Assembly: GCA_021324455.1 (NCBI GenBank)
Contig: JAJPJA010000003.1
Location: forward strand, 1 to 45,626
Source: Pseudomonadota bacterium
Lineage (GTDB): Bacteria; Desulfobacterota; Binatia; Binatales; Binataceae
Reading direction: 5' to 3'
DNA length: 45,626 nucleotides
This document shows positions 44,493-45,626 of this stretch, in pieces. How positions within the stretch are numbered: position 1 is the stretch's first letter; each line of letters begins with the position of its first letter. Below the pieces are notes generated by a model. That model was not told where the DNA came from. It searched no databases and saw only the letters and a program-made list of their open reading frames with translations. A program made the translations under genes and the position numbers.

Positions 44493-45368
44493 CTAATCCA
44501 CAAACGCGTCGGCGATTTTCTCGATGATGTCGGCGTCATCGAAGCCGGTGGCGCCGATGGTCGGGATGATGCGATGCACCCCAACCGCTTCGTACTCCCG
44601 CATCATGCCTTTCGCCTGCTCGCGGCTGTACTCCCATCCCAGCGCGATTGAGATCTCGAGCGCGTTGAAATCGCGGCCCGCTTCATCGCACATGCGCCGC
44701 AGCGTCTTCAGCTCCTGAGCCATCTTCTGCGGCGTCATTAAAGTCGGCATCCATCCGTCACCCACCGCCACGACATTGCGCAGCGCGCGATCGCAGGGCG
44801 CGTTGCGATCGCCGGCGCCGATGTGAATGGGCGGATGCGGCTGCTGGGCGGGCTTGGGATAGCATCGAACGGGGGGAAATTTGACGAACTCGCCCTGGAA
44901 GGCGGCTTCGCGTCTGGTCCACAGCTCCTTCATCGCGCGCAGGTACTCGACCGTAATCTCCCAGCGGCGCGGGAAGTTGACGCCCATCACTTCGGACTCG
45001 TCGCGCAGCCATCCGCCGCCCACCCCGAACATGAAGCGTCCGCCCGACAGAAAATCCAGCGTGCCGATCTCCTTGGCCAGCGCGATCGGTTCGTGCTCCG
45101 GCACCAGCGACACGCAGGTGCCCAGCCTGAGCGTTGTGGTCACCGCCGCCGCCATCGCCAGCGCGATGAACGGCTCGGGGAAGTGCGCGTAATACTCGGG
45201 AATCGGATCGCCGGGGCGGCCGTAGTAATAGCGGACCTTGGGATTGACCGGCACCACCATGTGCTCGTTGACCAGCATCGCCTCGAAGCCCAGCGTCTCG
45301 CACTTGCGCGCAATCTCCATGGGATGCGGCGTGGTGTCGGTAATCTGCATGTTCAGAGCGACCTTCAT
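44493..45368 (-). CDS. LLM-class F420/flavin-dependent oxidoreductase (paralogue B)
   Basis: 291 residues from ATG 45368, with GGAGG 5 nt before it; the longer frame to 45401 adds a Pro/Ala leader that is not needed. Marks: MKVALNMQITDTTPHP, FEAMLVNEHMVVPV, TTTLRLGTCVSLVPEHEP, GRFMFGVGGGWLRDESEVMG and PPIHIGAGDRNAPC. It is a close paralogue of 19225-20094: aligned stretches include TVEYL, GEFVKFP, CYPKP, RALRN and GDGWMP. Both copies sit near an ADSH amidohydrolase. The cofactor (F420 or FMN) and substrate are not determinable here. Confidence 0.92.
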   Translation of the reverse strand: MKVALNMQITDTTPHPMEIARKCETLGFEAMLVNEHMVVPVNPKVRYYYGRPGDPIPEYYAHFPEPFIALAMAAAVTTTLRLGTCVSLVPEHEPIALAKEIGTLDFLSGGRFMFGVGGGWLRDESEVMGVNFPRRWEITVEYLRAMKELWTRREAAFQGEFVKFPPVRCYPKPAQQPHPPIHIGAGDRNAPCDRALRNVVAVGDGWMPTLMTPQKMAQELKTLRRMCDEAGRDFNALEISIALGWEYSREQAKGMMREYEAVGVHRIIPTIGATGFDDADIIEKIADAFVD

Positions 45369-45536
45369 AGCTGCCTCCGGGGGTTTGGGTGTCGCGGCCA
45401 TATTGAAACATTCGCGTCCCGATGGGAAACACTGCCGTGCTGGTTGCCTGATTGAACAATCTTTCTCCCGCGGCCGCTTACGATTAAGGACTCAAAGGCA
45501 CATAATGCACCAAAATCACGCTCGGGGAGATGCGCC

Positions 45537-45626
45537 ATGACCGATCAGGAAAAGCTGCAACTCCTGATGGACCGCGCGGAAATCAGCGAGGTCCTTTACA
45601 ATTACGCAATCAGCACCGACCGCAAA
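45537..45626 (+). CDS. SnoaL-like/NTF2-fold protein, N-terminal part (3' truncated)
   Basis: Thirty codons from ATG 45537 to the window end; GGGGAGA lies about 8 nt before the start. The visible sequence, MTDQEKLQLLMDRAEISEVL followed by YNYAISTDRK, is the typical first helix of SnoaL-like domains (PF13577), which are cone-shaped hydratase, isomerase or binding proteins of about 130-170 residues. It is divergent from LLM paralogue B. Such genes often accompany degradative enzymes of the types found here. Everything after residue 30 is outside the window. Confidence 0.7.
   Translation, partial: MTDQEKLQLLMDRAEISEVLYNYAISTDRK

Noticed and set aside
1..45626. tRNA, rRNA, transposase, integrase, attachment site or CRISPR array anywhere in the window
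   Set aside because: None found on reading both strands; the intergenic gaps are short and show no tRNA-like cloverleaf, terminal inverted repeats with target duplications or regularly spaced repeats.

Overview
The window is a GC-rich bacterial chromosome segment with about 37 protein genes, most of them closely packed. I see no rRNA, tRNA, insertion sequence, phage gene or CRISPR array. An MlaC-type periplasmic lipid-transport protein, a lipoprotein with a lipobox, several signal peptides and an NrsF-like membrane anti-sigma factor point to a diderm. The gene stock is rich in LLM-class flavin/F420 oxidoreductases, 'ADSH' amidohydrolases, crotonases, an acyl-CoA dehydrogenase and SDR enzymes. 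It also has GlgE-pathway enzymes. This resembles uncultured soil or groundwater lineages such as Candidatus Binatota (Desulfobacterota_B), Rokubacteria or deep-branching Proteobacteria. That placement is inference from gene content only.

Layout. 1-3.1 kb: a 5'-truncated NrsF/DUF1109 protein, an ECF sigma factor, a DUF3050 heme-oxygenase-fold protein and, on the other strand, two small unknown proteins. 3.15-4.45 kb: a GT-C-like polytopic membrane protein. 4.6-11.25 kb: an Lrp/AsnC regulator followed by gltB and gltD in one transcription unit; Lrp stop and gltB start are 2 nt apart. 11.6-19.0 kb, all plus strand: an LLM oxidoreductase, a phospholipase C-like phosphoesterase lipoprotein, a DUF523-DUF1722 protein, a TIGR01777 epimerase fused to an SRPBCC domain, and a phosphofructokinase with the residues of the pyrophosphate-dependent type. 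19.2-22.5 kb: LLM oxidoreductase divergent from a nucleoside-sugar-type epimerase and an amidohydrolase. 22.5-27.8 kb: glgE and a treS-maltokinase fusion, the trehalose-to-glucan (GlgE) pathway. 28.1-30.0 kb: two crotonases.

30.2-33.4 kb: a secreted DUF3179-kelch protein interrupted by an apparent one-base frameshift, then a site-2 protease with CBS domains. 33.45-35.2 kb: archease, two small overlapping candidate genes, an intergenic region with several inverted repeats and a two-CBS protein. 35.3-37.1 kb: MlaC and a divergent LLM oxidoreductase. 37.1-39.6 kb: SixA phosphatase divergent from a CHAD protein whose stop overlaps the start of a polyphosphate-glucokinase-like ROK kinase. 39.7-45.6 kb: SDR, acyl-CoA dehydrogenase, two divergent amidohydrolases, another LLM oxidoreductase and the start of a SnoaL-like gene.

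Two themes stand out. First, carbohydrate metabolism appears to use phosphoanhydrides other than ATP: a PPi-type phosphofructokinase, a CHAD/polyphosphate-glucokinase pair and the GlgE storage route lie within about 22 kb. Second, a pair made of a close LLM paralogue and an 'ADSH' amidohydrolase occurs twice (19.2-22.5 kb and 43.3-45.4 kb), embedded among acyl-CoA and SDR enzymes. This suggests a duplicated catabolic module for an unknown substrate.
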